This document shows positions 1 through 12,479 of a DNA stretch of 64,000 nt, piece by piece. Made by a program: the position numbers and the translations under genes. This stretch comes from Cymbidium sinense (lineage: Eukaryota > Streptophyta > Magnoliopsida > Asparagales > Orchidaceae): contig CM038221.1 of NCBI GenBank assembly GCA_021442155.1, positions 45,083,648 to 45,147,647 on the forward strand, given 5' to 3'. The notes under the pieces are model-generated. The model did not search any database, was not told the origin of the DNA, and saw only the letters and a list, made by a program, of their open reading frames with translations. The number at the start of each line of letters is the position of its first letter. Position 1 is the stretch's first letter.

Positions 1-198
1 GAGCATCCAGAAGCCTCATCTATTTCCGACTTCCGCTTCCCTCCTCGGGTTTCACCCTCGTCTAGCTCGACTTCATATATCATGAAGGTAACCCTCTATT
101 AATTTGGTTCTTGCAATGTATACAATTGCCTGCCAATTACTTTTGCTTGTAATGGTTTGATTATATTTGTAAAGGAGTTAATGATGATGATGATGATG
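1..198 (+). other. UTR/exon-like tract with possible splice donor
   Basis: The first 87 bases are pyrimidine-rich and more GC-rich than what follows. They end ATGAAG followed by GTAACC at 88, a good plant splice-donor context. After that the sequence is AT-rich and intron-like. The same AT-rich character resumes after the LTR element at 6146, so the element may sit inside an intron. No protein is recognisable, and the matching downstream exon is not certain. Confidence 0.25.
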
Positions 199-203
199 AT
201 GAT
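181..203. repeat. GAT trinucleotide microsatellite used as insertion site
   Basis: A run of ATG/GAT units directly abuts the 5' LTR. Its last five bases, ATGAT (199-203), recur immediately after the 3' LTR at 6141-6145 and form the target-site duplication. The retrotransposon therefore integrated in or beside this simple repeat. Confidence 0.8.
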
Positions 204-1127
204 TAATATGACACTTAAAATACCACTAGTCGAAGTACGAATCTTGATGTCCAAAGCAAGTTGATCCTAAGCTAAAACTGGTCTAGATCAAGCACTTAAA
301 ATATCATTTGAAACTTTAGAATATCAGTTAAATCTCTAAATAGCTCTTAAACATGGAGTGTTTATACTCAAATTGAGCGTCTCGATGAGTCGGATCTAAT
401 AAGCCCAAGATCTCATAATTCTGATTCATTTGGACATTCAAATACTTAAAATATATCAAATGATCAAAAGAATCATTTTGAGCTCGATGGAATAAGGGTT
501 TTGCATGTATGTAAACACCACTCTTTCAATCTATACATTCTTCACATAAGGAGCAAGCAAGAGAGAGAGAGCTTGAAAATTCTCCAAGCATAATCGTGCC
601 ACCACTCGACGGTCGCCAACCACCCCCGTTGGTTGCCAACCACGCGCCGCCACGCCACCCGCCATCAATCCTCGTTGTAATCCACCACCACTATCGCAAG
701 CAATCATCGCCGGTCATCATCGCCGGCCACCGACGCCGGTCACCGCCGCCGACCATCGCCTTATCTCTCCGGGTCCATCACGATGACCTTCATCATCGCC
801 GTTGATCTCATTGCTTCACCATCATCTACTACTGAATCGGTATAACTCAACGTGACTATATATTATGTATCACGATTCGATTCCATTGTTAGCTCTTCTC
901 ATATACAATTTTGTAATTCAGTCGGAAAACTTTGTATTCCAAAATAAATACATAGTGGAAGATTTATACTTATAGCTCAGTAGTTTTTACTCTATTCTGG
1001 ATTTTTCATGTAAAAAATTATGCGTTTTCTTATTAATTCTTCAAATATTTATGTGTGTGCTGAACTCCACAACAAAGCTAAGACGTAAAATCTTACTCTA
1101 CTGTAATTGGTTTTCTAGCACGCAATA
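204..1127 (+). repeat. 5' LTR of the Tat gag-protease element
   Basis: It aligns along its whole length with 5196-6140. Both end in TAGCACGCAATA, and the start is TAATATGAC here against TGATATTAC in the 3' copy, so the usual TG...CA ends have mutated to TA...TA. A GC-rich block at 590-800 is shared with the other LTRs of the family. The TATA motif seen in the 3' copy is altered here to CTATACATT near 530. Confidence 0.85.
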
Positions 1128-1147
1128 GTTTGACGTCGTCTGTGGAA
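1128..1147 (+). other. Primer-binding site region
   Basis: GTTTGACGTCGTCTGTGG directly follows the LTR. The related copy at 36419 reads GTTTGGCGCTGTCTGTGG. Both resemble the TTTGGCGCCGTCTGTGGGA tract found after the 5' LTR of many Tat-type elements, where the 3' end of a host tRNA primes minus-strand synthesis. Which tRNA is not decided here. Confidence 0.7.
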
Positions 1148-1173
1148 AATAGAACACCTCAATCACAATTTTC

Positions 1174-2560
1174 ATGGACACCCGCATCATGGCCAATAGG
1201 CGCAATACTCGTAACAACGGAACCTCCCGCTCTAACTCCCGTCACTCTCGAAACCAATCCTTGAACCAAGGACGTTTCAAGCCTCACTTCCCTCGAGCGT
1301 GACCGTTGGTGAAGAACAGAATCTCTTTAGAAAATCGTGTGTGTCGAATGGAAGAGTCTCAAAATAAGATGATCCGACTTTTACGAGGAACACGATAGCA
1401 ATTACCACGGCAAACACATCTCCCCCAAGATCGATCGTTAGTCGTGGGAGGTCAAAATACTAATCTTCTTGACACTAAAGTTCCTCCGCTTCCTGATCGC
1501 GGATGATCTCCTCGACATTGCCAGTTCTACTCATCCATCACGTGAAGCTCAACCGCTAATCTACCAATTATCGGGTAGCGGCACGTCGTCTGACTCCACT
1601 CCATGTTATAGTAGAATTACAACGCTTAATGCATCAATTTCATCTTAAAGATAAAAAATCATCCTCCCCTCACCGCTATGAGGAGTCTTCACCTTTAGAA
1701 GATATTCTTCAACATCCCATTCCCATGTTTCAAGCTTCGAGCATCGATTCTTATGATGGGACAAGACCCATATGAACACATCGATCATGTAACCATCATG
1801 CATATCCAACGAGCTCTAACACACCGCTTTTGTTAAGTTTTTCCAATCACCTTTAAGTGGCGCACTTAGTTTTTTTACTCCCTTCCAAGAGGATCTATCC
1901 ATACCTTTGGCAAACTCGCCAAGATTTTTGTAGATCAGTTCATTACAAATCGGAGGATCATTAAAGATTCCTCTCATTTCTAAGGCATCCGTCAAAATGA
2001 AGGTGAATCACTTAAAGAGTACTTCCAGAGGTTCTCCTTAGAAGCTCGCAAAATACTTGGGGTAGATCCTGAATTACTAAGAGGAGTTTTCCTTGGAGGG
2101 CTCCCCGGTCTTTCTACTACTATGCGAGACGACCGCATATGTCGACTTGGTTCACCGTGGAAGCGCAGATTTTGCCGATGGTTATTAATGCCCACCAAAA
2201 TAATTTGAACAATCCATGGAAAACGTAAGAGTGCTTTAGGAAACACTGATCAACAATCCCATCAGAAGAAGCAACAAGACAGTCATGATCTCCCTCCACG
2301 GCCCCCACATCAACGACACGAACCACGACTGGAAATGGAATACACAGCAATAAACACATCTCGTGTTAACGTCTTGATGACCATTCGAGATGAAGAGACT
2401 ATTAAGTGGCCACATCTACTGAAACCAACTTCAGGAAATCAGGAGAAATATTGTCACTTCCATCAAAGTCGGACATACTAAGACGTGTAAACTTAAAGAA
2501 GAGATTGAGAGGCTTATTCAACAGGGATATCTGTGTCAATTTGTGCAAAACCAATCAACT
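1174..2560 (+). pseudogene. Decayed gag of the Tat-type element
   Basis: The likely start is ATG 1174, 47 bases after the LTR. Pieces in changing frames match plant Tat gag: an arginine- and asparagine-rich N terminus, a capsid-like segment at about 1830-2120 that includes GESLKEYFQRFSLEA, and a YCHFH zinc-binding remnant near 2445. Gag would form the virus-like particle and bind element RNA. Several stop codons and frame changes interrupt it, so no functional gag can be read. Confidence 0.75.
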
Positions 2561-2756
2561 CAAGCAAACATAGCTCCAACTTGGGCAACCAGGACAATCA
2601 TCATAGAAACAACACAATAGTCGCCAAATAGTTAGAGAAATTAAAACGATTGCAAGTGGGTCACTACTATCTAATCAAGTCTTCATCGCCACCTTTGAAG
2701 AGTCAGAGTTAAAAAAATCTTGTATTAATCATCTCATCACTTTTAATGACTCAAAT

Positions 2757-3180
2757 TTGGAAGGAATCCAAGTTTCGTATAAAGATCCTCTTGTAATCAG
2801 TGCCAGGATTGGTGACTCCTATTATATTGTTAAGAGAATTTTGATTGATAATGAGAGTTTCATTGATGTTTTATTTTACTCCACCTTTCTTGGCATGGGC
2901 GTGGTGAAGAACAAACTTCAACTCATTTGTAGGGTTTATATGGGTTTGATAATCTACTGCAGAGTGGGGACAATCACCCTTCCCGTTGTTCTCAGAGAAT
3001 TTCCTCAACAAGTCACATACTTAGTTCAATTCATAGTGGTCAAGTAAAATTTAGCATACAACGCTATCTTTGGAAGACCCCTCCAATCAATCTTCGGCGA
3101 TGTCACTTCGATAACTCATCTTAAGATGAATTTTCAAACCACCATTGGGGTTGGAGTGGTCTGTGGAAATCAACAAATAG
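2757..3180 (+). pseudogene. Retropepsin (aspartic protease) of the Tat-type element
   Basis: The reading frame from 2757 matches the Tat protease: ILIDNESFIDVLFY covers the active-site loop, where the family normally has Asp-Asn/Thr-Gly-Ser-Ser. Here the glycine after Asp-Asn is Glu, which should abolish activity. After a stop at 3045 the frame continues with AYNAIFGRP (AYNAILGRP in the family) and then LKMNFQTTIGVG at 3120-3160. This protease would cut the element's polyprotein. Nothing like reverse transcriptase follows. Confidence 0.8.
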
Positions 3181-3774
3181 CATAATTATGTTACCTCAGA
3201 TAAGTTCAACCACGCCCTTCGGTGACCTTCAATATCGAGAATTTTAATCTTCAAGATAAAGAAGTACCTCAGAGGGCTTTGCCTGTAAAAGACTTGCTCC
3301 CCGTTTTATTATCAGATGACCAACCGTCGAGCTATGACCAAAGATCCAAAGAAAAAAATCTTCTCTAAAACTTGGAACATAGAGGGTCTCTGAAAAGTGT
3401 TATATGTAATTCTTGGTGCATAAATATTGCATGCTTTAATTTACTCTGTTTATCTTTTCCTCTCCACCTCTTATCTTTTGTTAACTCCCTCTAAAAAATG
3501 TATCCCCCTTTGTTAAGTTATTTTATGACAATATTGTATAATATTATCAAAGTAATAAGTTTATGGCTTTTTCTTACAAGCTTATTTCTTCTTCATTTAA
3601 TCCTCTCACTTGAGAAATATACAACTCACGCTTGTATCTCAATCAAGGCATGATCAATCCCAAGGGAACTTGATCTTCTTCCATATAAGTAAAAGTCAAG
3701 TAAAACTTTGATACCTAGATAGTCAAAAGGTCCTTGGTGGACATCCCGCGACCTCTTCCATACGCCATCTGTAG

Positions 3775-4110
3775 CACTCTGACAAACAACCTCAGATATG
3801 TCAAAAATCCTGAGCGGATTCAATTCGACCTCTTCCATACAGGTTAACGTTATAAAGTAACACTTTGACAAACAACCTCAGATGGGTCAAAAATCCTCAA
3901 TGGATTCAATTCGACCTCTTCCATACAGGTTAACGTCATCGGGTAACACTCTGACAAACAACCTCAGATAGGTCAAAAATCTTCAGTGGATTCAATTCGA
4001 CCTCTTCCATATACATTATCAAGTAACACTTTGACAAACAACCTCAGATGAGTCAAAAATTGTATTCGATTCTACCCCTTTCATGCAAGTTATCAACTGT
4101 TAAATCATCT
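3775..4110. repeat. Tandem array A, about 86-bp unit
   Basis: About four copies of a unit that contains GACAAACAACCTCAGAT and CGACCTCTTCCATAC. Unit starts fall at 3781, 3867, 3953 and 4033, so spacings are 86, 86 and 80. It lies between the coding part and array B. Degenerate units of the same kind occur at 36730-36870 in the truncated family member. Confidence 0.85.
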
Positions 4111-4159
4111 ATTGAAGTTTTAAGAAATCCAATTTTCTACAAGAAGAAGTATTTACTAT

Positions 4160-4510
4160 GGGCCTTGATGGCCTTCGAACCAGGTCGGTCTGATGAGGAC
4201 AGTTGACGCCTCTTTCAAGGGAAAACTGGAGCCTCGCCGTATAAACTATGGGCCTTGATCACCTCCGAACCCGGTCAGTCCGACGAGGATAGTTGATGCC
4301 TCTTTCGAGGCAAAATCAGAGCCTCACCGTATGAACTACGGGCTTTGATCGCCCAATCCAAGATGACGAGATCTGATGCCTTTCGAGAGAAAACCGAGTC
4401 TCATCGTATGAACTACGGGCTTTGATCCCCGACTGGTCACCGAGGGACTCTTTCGAGAAAAAATCGGAGCCTCGTCGTATGAACTACGGGCCTTGATCGT
4501 CTCTGAATGA
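4160..4510. repeat. Tandem array B, about 90-bp unit
   Basis: Four to five copies of a unit that starts GGGCCTTGATC and contains CGAGGCAAAATCAGAGCCTC-type sequence. Starts fall at 4160, 4250, 4340, 4417 and 4488, so the last two units are shortened. It is unrelated in sequence to array A, which it follows almost directly. A GC-richer non-coding stretch then leads to the 3' LTR. Confidence 0.85.
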
Positions 4511-5195
4511 CCTTCTATTAAGAAGAAGAGGAACACTGGAGCATATGAGATGTGTCTTCTCCCTTAGCCCTAGGGGGTTTTTATAGACCCCCTATAGAGG
4601 CAAAAAGGTAAAAAATCAAAGAAAAACTGCAAAACTCATCGAAAAAATGGGTGAAAACGGCCAAACGGCAAAATGGACATTTGCGCATGTGTACAGCCCA
4701 CTACCAGACTCGTTCGCTCTCGCGGTCTCATCTCCGCTCCATTATTCTGGCATCTGACACCCACTGACCTCGCCCGCTCCTCCTCAGGGCCGACCCATGA
4801 CCGGACCTGCTAGCGACCCATGATTTCTACACCCATCTGGTCATGCGCCGCGCATGCCGCGATGCTCCGCGACCGCATCATAGCATACGCATATTAGTGC
4901 CCGCGCCGCCGCCATGGATGCGCCGCTGGGAGTGGGCGCGCACATGACTCGCTAAGCACCAGAATGTCCGATGGGTCCATAACCCCAAAACCTTACATCG
5001 GCGCATACCCGTACACATCTGCGGCCCTACACCCGCTTCCGTAATCATAATCTTATGCTCCCATGAAGATCTGTTATCTCAAAATGTATGGTTAATGGAC
5101 CTACAAATTTTATTAAAGAATTTGTTATTTTCAAGTATTTGATGCATATATTTTTGGACGGTTGAGATAATGTCATCCAAAAATTGGAAGGCAAC

Positions 5196-6140
5196 TGATA
5201 TTACACTTAAAATATCACTAGTCGAAGTACGAATCTTAATGTCAAAAGCAAGTTGATCCTAAGTTGAAACTAGTCGAGATCAAGCACTTAAAATATCATT
5301 GGAAATTTTGGGATATTAGTTGAATCCTAAATATCTCTTAAATATGGAGTGTTTATAGTCAAATTGAGTGTCTCTCAATGAGCCTGATATAACAAGCCTA
5401 AGATCTCATAATTCTGACTTCATTTGAGCATTCAAATACTTAAAATATATCAAATGATCAAAGGAATCATTTTGAGCCATCCGATGGAGTGGAGTGGTTC
5501 AGGTTTTGCATGTATTTACAAAAATGCCACTCTTCCAATCTATAAATAGCCCCTCATTTTTCACATGAGGGGAGCCCAAGCAAGAGAGAGGAGAGAGCTC
5601 TAAAGCGAAAATTCTCCAAGCATAATCATGCACTTCTGACGGTCGCCACTTGGTTGCCAACCACCGCAGCCGCCACTGCCGACGCCACCGTTGATCCTCG
5701 CTGTTAATCTTCGCTGGCCATTACCGGCTTATCGTTGCCAACCATCGCCGGCCGGTTATTATCGTCACCATGCCGCCATCGCCCAACCATCGCCGGCCAT
5801 CTCAATCCATATCAAATACCTTCATCGCCGGGCTGATCCCCGCTTATTCACCATCATCTACTACCACTAAGAACTATTACAACGAACGACTATCTTGTCG
5901 ATTCTGGATTCTCATTGTCACCATTCTCATACAATTTCAGAATCGTATCGGAAAACTTTGTACTCCAAAATAAATACATAGTGGAAGATTTTACTGCCAG
6001 CCTGGTTTTACCATATTCTGGGTTTTTCCACGTAAAAAATTCTAGTTTTCTTATTAATTGTTGAAATATCGTGTTAACTCCACAATAAAGCTAAGACATA
6101 AACTCTTACTCTACCGCAACTGGTTTTCTAGCACGCAATA
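5196..6140 (+). repeat. 3' LTR of the Tat gag-protease element
   Basis: 945 bp, starting TGATATTACACTT and ending TAGCACGCAATA, followed by the duplication ATGAT. It keeps a clear TATA motif (CTATAAATAGCCCC near 5540), which is the probable promoter core of the family. A GC-rich tract (5630-5800) of CGCC/CCGCC motifs follows it. Confidence 0.85.
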
Positions 6141-6145
6141 ATGAT

Positions 6146-7659
6146 AAACACAAGTATCTCATTATTGATGCTTGTTGCACATGTATTTGTAAAGATTACA
6201 TAGGGTTTTTGCTATGTTCTTTATTTGAGGAGAAAAGGTTGCAAGTTACAATGTATTTGATGAAATTCAGTTGGTTTATATTGATGTTTCTAATGCCTGA
6301 AATAAACTTTTTATTTTAGTAAAATGTAAATGTCTAATGGCATACAACATGAGCCATCAAGTTTTGTATGTGCTTCCAATACTTTAGCTAATCTCTGGTA
6401 GTCTTTTGATAAGAACAAAGCATGAAAGACTGCATTTATCTGTGACGTTAGCAAATGGTTTGCACAGAAGTGTTTCTATTTCAACTTTATTGTTGGATTG
6501 TACCTAACAACCTTCAAGCTGATGAAGAAAATACTCTATATAAATTAGGGGTTATTGGTTTGTATTTTCTCCAGTTTCCTCACCGGTTGGTGAACATATA
6601 ACTAAGCAGGAAACTGAAAAGTAAATAACTAATCTGAATGCAGTGGGCCTAAAGCTGAATTGTATCTTTCTATTGTGGTTGTTGTTGGTATATTGGCTCG
6701 GTTCTTGCACGTACTAGCCATTATGATTTATTTCACCTCTGGATTTGTCATTGACCCTATGTTGTAGTTCTCATCCAGCAGATTTCATCTCAATGATCTT
6801 TTTTCTTATATGTTTTCTCATGTATTTTGAACTTCTGTTTAAATGCTACTACTCTAATATCGTCTTCATTAATTCCTACCTCATTTGGAACCATCTATTT
6901 TCCTATTAGTGAAACAATTTCCTTTTTGTTAGAAAAATTATTTTGCAAAGCAATCTAGAATAGTTCTATGGACTCAATCAAGAATCATATACTTATTCAT
7001 GGTTCCTTAAAAGAGAAAATAAAATTTGTCGGTTACAGATATGTACTGGTTCAAGTTGTATTAAGAGAAAATTTGTGATACAGATTATTTTCTTTCTAAT
7101 GTGTGATCTAACTTTGTAATTAAGAATATGTTAATTGCTATAGCTTATTTTGGAATGAGTCATAGTTTTTATATTACTATAGCTCAAAAGATTGGTAGTA
7201 ATGATTAGTTTAGGAAAGAGCATGAAATTTGCATTTTTAAATTTAATACATATGAGTTTCTACGTGTGTGAAAATAATAGGATCTTATAATTTAAGATAT
7301 TTACTTTATCTACACTTAACGAGGTTGCTTAAAGATGCGAACAAACGAGAGATCTTTATAGCAATGGCACCTGAATGAAGAGTTCATTTTCTTCGATATT
7401 ATTTTGAAAAATGCGATGTTTAGCTAGACTGCCTTTAGTATATGATGTTTTAGTATATGTTTTGTCTTGAAATTCTTTATAAATTGGTAATAGCTGGTTT
7501 GCTCTCTCTATATGATGTATTTGTTTCCTGAACTTTTTTAAAAATTAATAGTAGTTTGGTTTATTTTGCTATGTAATATTTTGATATATGAATTTTGTTT
7601 AGTAGCTACATCTGTGATGGCTTACATAGTGAAGAATATATTTTCTAACTCTTGCAGTT
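6146..7659 (+). other. AT-rich non-coding stretch
   Basis: No coding frame of note. Composition is T-rich on this strand and intron-like. It ends CTCTTGCAG directly before the transposase start at 7660, which reads as a splice acceptor. It may be a 5' intron of the Harbinger gene or of a host gene interrupted by the LTR element. Confidence 0.35.
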
Positions 7660-8990
7660 ATGGAAAGTGATGATGACAATCAAGCTATGACTGCTATTGT
7701 TATTGTCGTATGCTTAATAATTGAGTATTATGAGACTTATGTATACACTACTCCATGTATGACTTCTAAATTTATTAGAGAAAAATGGATCACTGAGTTA
7801 TTTGCAGAGCACTCAGGAAGATTTCATAACATATTTCGTATGTCCGAAATAATTTTTACTTATCTGTTGTAAGAGTTAGAAATTTTGTATGGACTATATG
7901 GATCAACCATAACTATAACTAGAGAAGTGTTGGCCCTTACACTATATATATTATAACATAATGAATCTATCAGGGTGACCAGCGAGCGATCTCAACACTC
8001 ATTTGAAATCATAAGCAAATACTTTTCTATTGGTCTTGAAGCTTTGATAAGTTTATCAACTAAAGTTATAAAGCCAATAGATTCAACTTCGAATATACCG
8101 ATGACATTTTGCGAATTATCGATATACATGCCATATTTCAAGGTAAGCTTCATTCTTAAGTTTATGTGTCAAAATTCACTTTTGATTACCACCTAGTTAT
8201 GTATCAAACTCTGATGTAGGATTGCATTTGAGTAATTGACAGGACACATATCGATGCTCGTGTGCTTGCAAGTTATAAGGTAGCTTATATTGATTGATGT
8301 AGCTCGCCTACCCATAACATAATGACAATATGTGATTTCAACATGTGTTTCACCTTTTTAATGACTAGTTGAGAAGGAAGTGCACATTATAGTTGCATAT
8401 TCAAGAATGTCATATGACATAGAGAAAAGAACTTTCCATTGTCTCCTCTAAATATTACTATATTGAATCATTTATTCATTACAAAAAAAAACTATTGGTG
8501 CTTATAATTATAAATTTAAACATGAAAATATTACATTATTGATGCTGGTTATATGATACAACGAGGGTTCTTGAAGCTTTTTCTGAAAACAAAATATCAT
8601 ATCCATGATTTTGAAAGGAGCAGTCAAGTCATTATGGGAAAGAATTATTTAATAAATAATACTCATCGCAGGTGTAATTGAAGTTTATCTAGTATAGAAG
8701 AATAAATGGGTTATTCACGATATGCATACATATTTCTTAAAAAAGTAGGTTAAAATAGTTACCTACAATGACTCTACATATTATATCGTTGCCACTCATC
8801 CCACCATGATATTAAGTTCAACATTATAGACAATGATCAATCATTTATCATTTATTTCACCTGAAGCATTTGAGTATCAATTGGGGCACTCAATGATAGA
8901 AACTAGTCAACATACAACATAATTTGAGATAGATGGAGAGGGAGTCAAGAAATGAAAGAGTTACAAGAGATTATAGATGCTTATAGTGAT
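7660..8990 (+). pseudogene. PIF/Harbinger-type transposase (HARBI1/ALP1-like), decayed
   Basis: The deduced product matches the nuclease of PIF/Harbinger DNA transposons and its domesticated relatives. Exon 1 (7660-8142) holds FRMSEIIFTYLL, GLYGSTITITREVLAL and ERSQHSFEIISKYFSIGLEAL. A GT-AG intron (8143-8219) follows at PYFK, and exon 2 opens with DCI then IDRTHIDA (family IDGTHI). It continues with CDFNMCFTF, EGSAHYSC, IDAGYMIQRGFL and KNKWVIHDMHTY up to about 8990. Internal stops occur in both exons. The second catalytic Asp (SAHDS in the family) is Tyr. It cannot encode an active nuclease. No terminal inverted repeats or companion Myb-like gene were found. Confidence 0.85.
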
Positions 8991-10383
8991 TAGATTATGA
9001 TTAATTGCTATTTGTAATTGGTTTATATAACCCTTATCATTCAAATTGTTACTAGAATGAGTTGGTTAGAAAAATATTGCTTGGAAGTGAATATTTAGTA
9101 GTCCATTTCTCTACCATGATACTTTCTCTATTAACGAATGCAAAGAATTATCTGCTTCATAGACGTGTTTAGATCATGCATCTAAGTCTTGTTCTTGTGT
9201 TCTTATTTTGCTTTTCTATTATTATTTATACTTGCTTGTTTCATATCTAATGGTGATAAATATGATGAATGAAAGTTTCATGCAATCACTTTACTACTCT
9301 TAATATTAATATTTTTTATTGTTAATACAAATTTATCTCAAGAAATATGAGTTTGAGGATCTCTACTGATTCGAGAGTTGTGTATTACAATGATTTGCAA
9401 TGTCATTCACTTCACGTGAGAAAGAAATTATGGGAGAATATTTTTCAAGTGTCCAAGAAATTGAACATGATGATTGCAACTATTTCATATGAGTTGATGA
9501 ATACAAGGGTGACACTTCAAACAGTGATCATGCTTGGAGGGTAGCAATGGAGAAAATTTTTTTAAAGATCCGATCAAACAGATAACATGCGTAATATTTT
9601 GATCGCACTAGTTATTGTACTTATAATTTTAATATTAGTGTTATTTATTAAGAGATGTATAATCTCATACTATAATTTAGTTGACTTATGACTATATATA
9701 AGTATGAGTTATCCTATTTTTCTTCATTCTGTGTCATATTATTTAGCTCATATGTTCATATTGATATTTTAGTCATTTTTGTACAAACAAGACAACGATT
9801 AAATTGAGTTTTTCAAACAAAATGATACTTTCAAGAACAACCTTCACCGCCTTCTTCGTAATAACTTCCAAATGCTTTCAAAACCAAAGCAGAACTCTTA
9901 TTTTGAGATTAATAATGTATATGAAAAAATTGTATTATAGTAATCTCAAAATAACTCTAATAGTTTTAAGGTTCATCTTGATTTATTTTATATTAGAATA
10001 TCATGATATAATATTTATTAAAATTTATTATATTAAAATTAATATAACTTTAGATAAATTTGACATATTTAAATTTAAATATTCAAAATAAATTAATTGG
10101 TCGATAGAGACGGTGGTGATAAAGTTTCACTCGTAGGGTGTGAACAAGCCAAACTTGAGAAGCCCTCTCATATGGTTCTGTGAAAAATTACTTTGTTGTG
10201 TTTGACTCATGGTCAAAATAGCTCGAAATTTTACTTATTTGTTTTGAAAAACGCTTTGTTCATTTACTCGTGTTTGAAATATAAGAATCTCAAAAAATCG
10301 TTGTAGAGATTCAAACTTGCCAATCTTTGATAACAACAACTTTAACCACTTTACGCTTGCAATTATGATAAATATGTGTTTAT
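8991..10383. other. AT-rich non-coding stretch
   Basis: No recognisable gene. A 65-codon frame at 9347-9544 has no family I can name and is probably chance or transposon-derived. The remainder is low-complexity AT-rich sequence, with no terminal repeats seen. Confidence 0.3.
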
Positions 10384-10508
<125 letters not shown>

Positions 10509-11619
10509 TATAATCTTTTATTTTGAGCTAAATCGAAATGAAACCCGATCGAACAAAGGATTGTCAGGAATTCTTTATAAATCGAAATAAATATTTGTCG
10601 CTAAATTGTTAACAAACGAGCCAAATACGAAATTTAACGAAATAACAGAGTTTGAAAGCTTTTGACAACCTTACTCTGCAGTGTATTTGAAATTTGGCTA
10701 AAATCTCTTAAATTTTAAATATATTTAATAATTTTGCATTTTTTTTTCTTCATCCAAATAAAACAATTATTTTTAATAATTTTGCATTTATTTTATTTTA
10801 TACTCATTTTTGTAATCATTAAAGCAGATCCAAATCTTACTTAGACCATACAATTCATTAAAAGCTCGATAGTGATTGTTTTAGGTATTCTGATTTTTTT
10901 TAATACAAAGGGCACAAAATGAAAAGAAAAAATGTATCTCAAAATAATTGTGTTAAATTTCAAACAAATGTAATATAAATTATCTTTGATAACTCACTTA
11001 TTACAATTTATTTGACCTAAATTAAACATTTACTTTTAAATATATCATTACTAAATTTTAATTAGATTATCTAACTTAAATTCTTTTCATATAAAATTGT
11101 TGTTATTAGAAGTAACAATATCATATTTTTATGATTAGTCAAATATAAATAAGATAGTTCGACTTAATCATTTGAAAATGAAAACATGAAAAAAAAATGA
11201 AAACATAATATTATTTGAAGGATGATATATTTTAATAACTTTGTATAGTTTCACTTATTTAAAATTATAAATAATTCTTGATTTTAAAATTAAGTTCACT
11301 TAATCTTATAATATTTCGTTTCCCTTAAAAATTATTATGTAAAGAAATGAGCAACTATGAGGTAGAAAAAGATACTCTTAGATGCTCTTCTAGACATCGA
11401 GTAGCCGAATCCAACACTTTAGCTAGAAAATCTTTGTGTAATTTAAATGAGGAATGATTTAAAAATAATTGAATTTTATATTTAGATTAGTGCAATATTA
11501 ATTTCTCTATTATTATACTTATCTTAAATGGAAACCCAATAAATTTTAGATCAAGTTATAAAAAAAATTCTGATTTAATTTCACAAGCTAATTTTTTTTC
11601 CTTCCAAGTATGTTAATAT
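10509..11619. other. AT-rich non-coding stretch
   Basis: No coding signal on either strand. It contains A/T homopolymers and short scattered CGAA and CGAAAT motifs near 10530-10640. It ends at the left LTR of the copia element. Confidence 0.4.
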
Positions 11620-12041
11620 TGTTAGAAATTTGAATCGATTCATTAAACATTTCTTTCTTAATCATACAAACAATATAATTGTATAAACTCATAAATCCAA
11701 GATCTTAAACAAACTAATATTCACAAAACTTCTCTTAATAAATAAATCACATACCTTGATTTATCATGAGTTCTTTTGATTTGTAAAACTAGGGTTTCTC
11801 TTCCTTCACCCAAATATTCTTTATGTAATAATCTTAATGGAGAGACACTTACACATTAAAGGGTAGGAAGAGGATCGGTAGTTTCTCTATGAAGAGACAC
11901 TTTGTTTGTCAAGCGATCCATAAACGATCGATTAAACTTTCTCTTGGCCAATGATAATTAAGTATATAATTAATTATTAAATAATAAACTGAATATTAAT
12001 TAATGTGGGCCACACTTAATAATTAATTATATAATCTTACA
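11620..12041 (-). repeat. 3' LTR of the copia element
   Basis: 422 bp, bounded on the plus strand by TGTTAG...CTTACA, so the standard TG...CA ends are present. It aligns with 17917-18288, with several indels. Confidence 0.85.
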
Positions 12042-12479
12042 TTGTCCCACTTGGAATATATAATATTATTCAATTTAAAGATTTAATAATTATATACATA
12101 AATATAATGCGCCTGACATGTCAAATAATTTTCTTAATTTGATCAAATCAAAATTCATTATTAAGTAAAAATTAATAGGGATCATGACGGTTATACAATA
12201 TTAGTTCGACATATTTCCTTTCATATATCATAATATTAATTTTACACTTAATATGATATATAATGAGAGATAATCATAATGATCCAACATTAATGTCTTT
12301 ATAAAAGACAAATCTTGTTAACATTTATATAATTCTTTCATGTATATGCATTCAAATATAATGAAACAAGATGCGATAATATGTCAGAAATAATTCAATA
12401 AAGAGCTCAGAGAGTCAAATACATAAAGAACATAATAAATTAAATAATATTTTTCAATAATGCCCATCTTTTCAACATG

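Larger units (their letters stand above)
204..6140 (+). mobile_element. Ty3/gypsy Tat-type retrotransposon with gag and protease only
   Basis: This is an LTR retrotransposon of about 5.9 kb. Order: 5' LTR 204-1127, primer-binding region from 1128, decayed gag 1174-2560, retropepsin 2757-3180, tandem array A (3775-4110), tandem array B (4160-4510), a GC-richer stretch 4650-5060, 3' LTR 5196-6140. It is flanked by the 5-bp duplication ATGAT (199-203 and 6141-6145). Gag and protease resemble the Tat branch of plant Ty3/gypsy elements, and tandem arrays before the 3' LTR are common in that branch. No reverse transcriptase, RNase H or integrase is detectable between the protease and the arrays, so the copy is non-autonomous. 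The coding part has many stops and frameshifts, so it is also dead at the protein level. Confidence 0.85.

Noticed and set aside
596..805. Pro/His-rich frame in a GC-rich block
   Set aside because: It lies within the 5' LTR, and the block recurs with changed frame in the other LTRs, so it is not a gene.
3775..4510. Regularly spaced repeats that might suggest a CRISPR array
   Set aside because: Units are contiguous tandem copies of 86-90 bp with no unique spacers, inside a plant retrotransposon.
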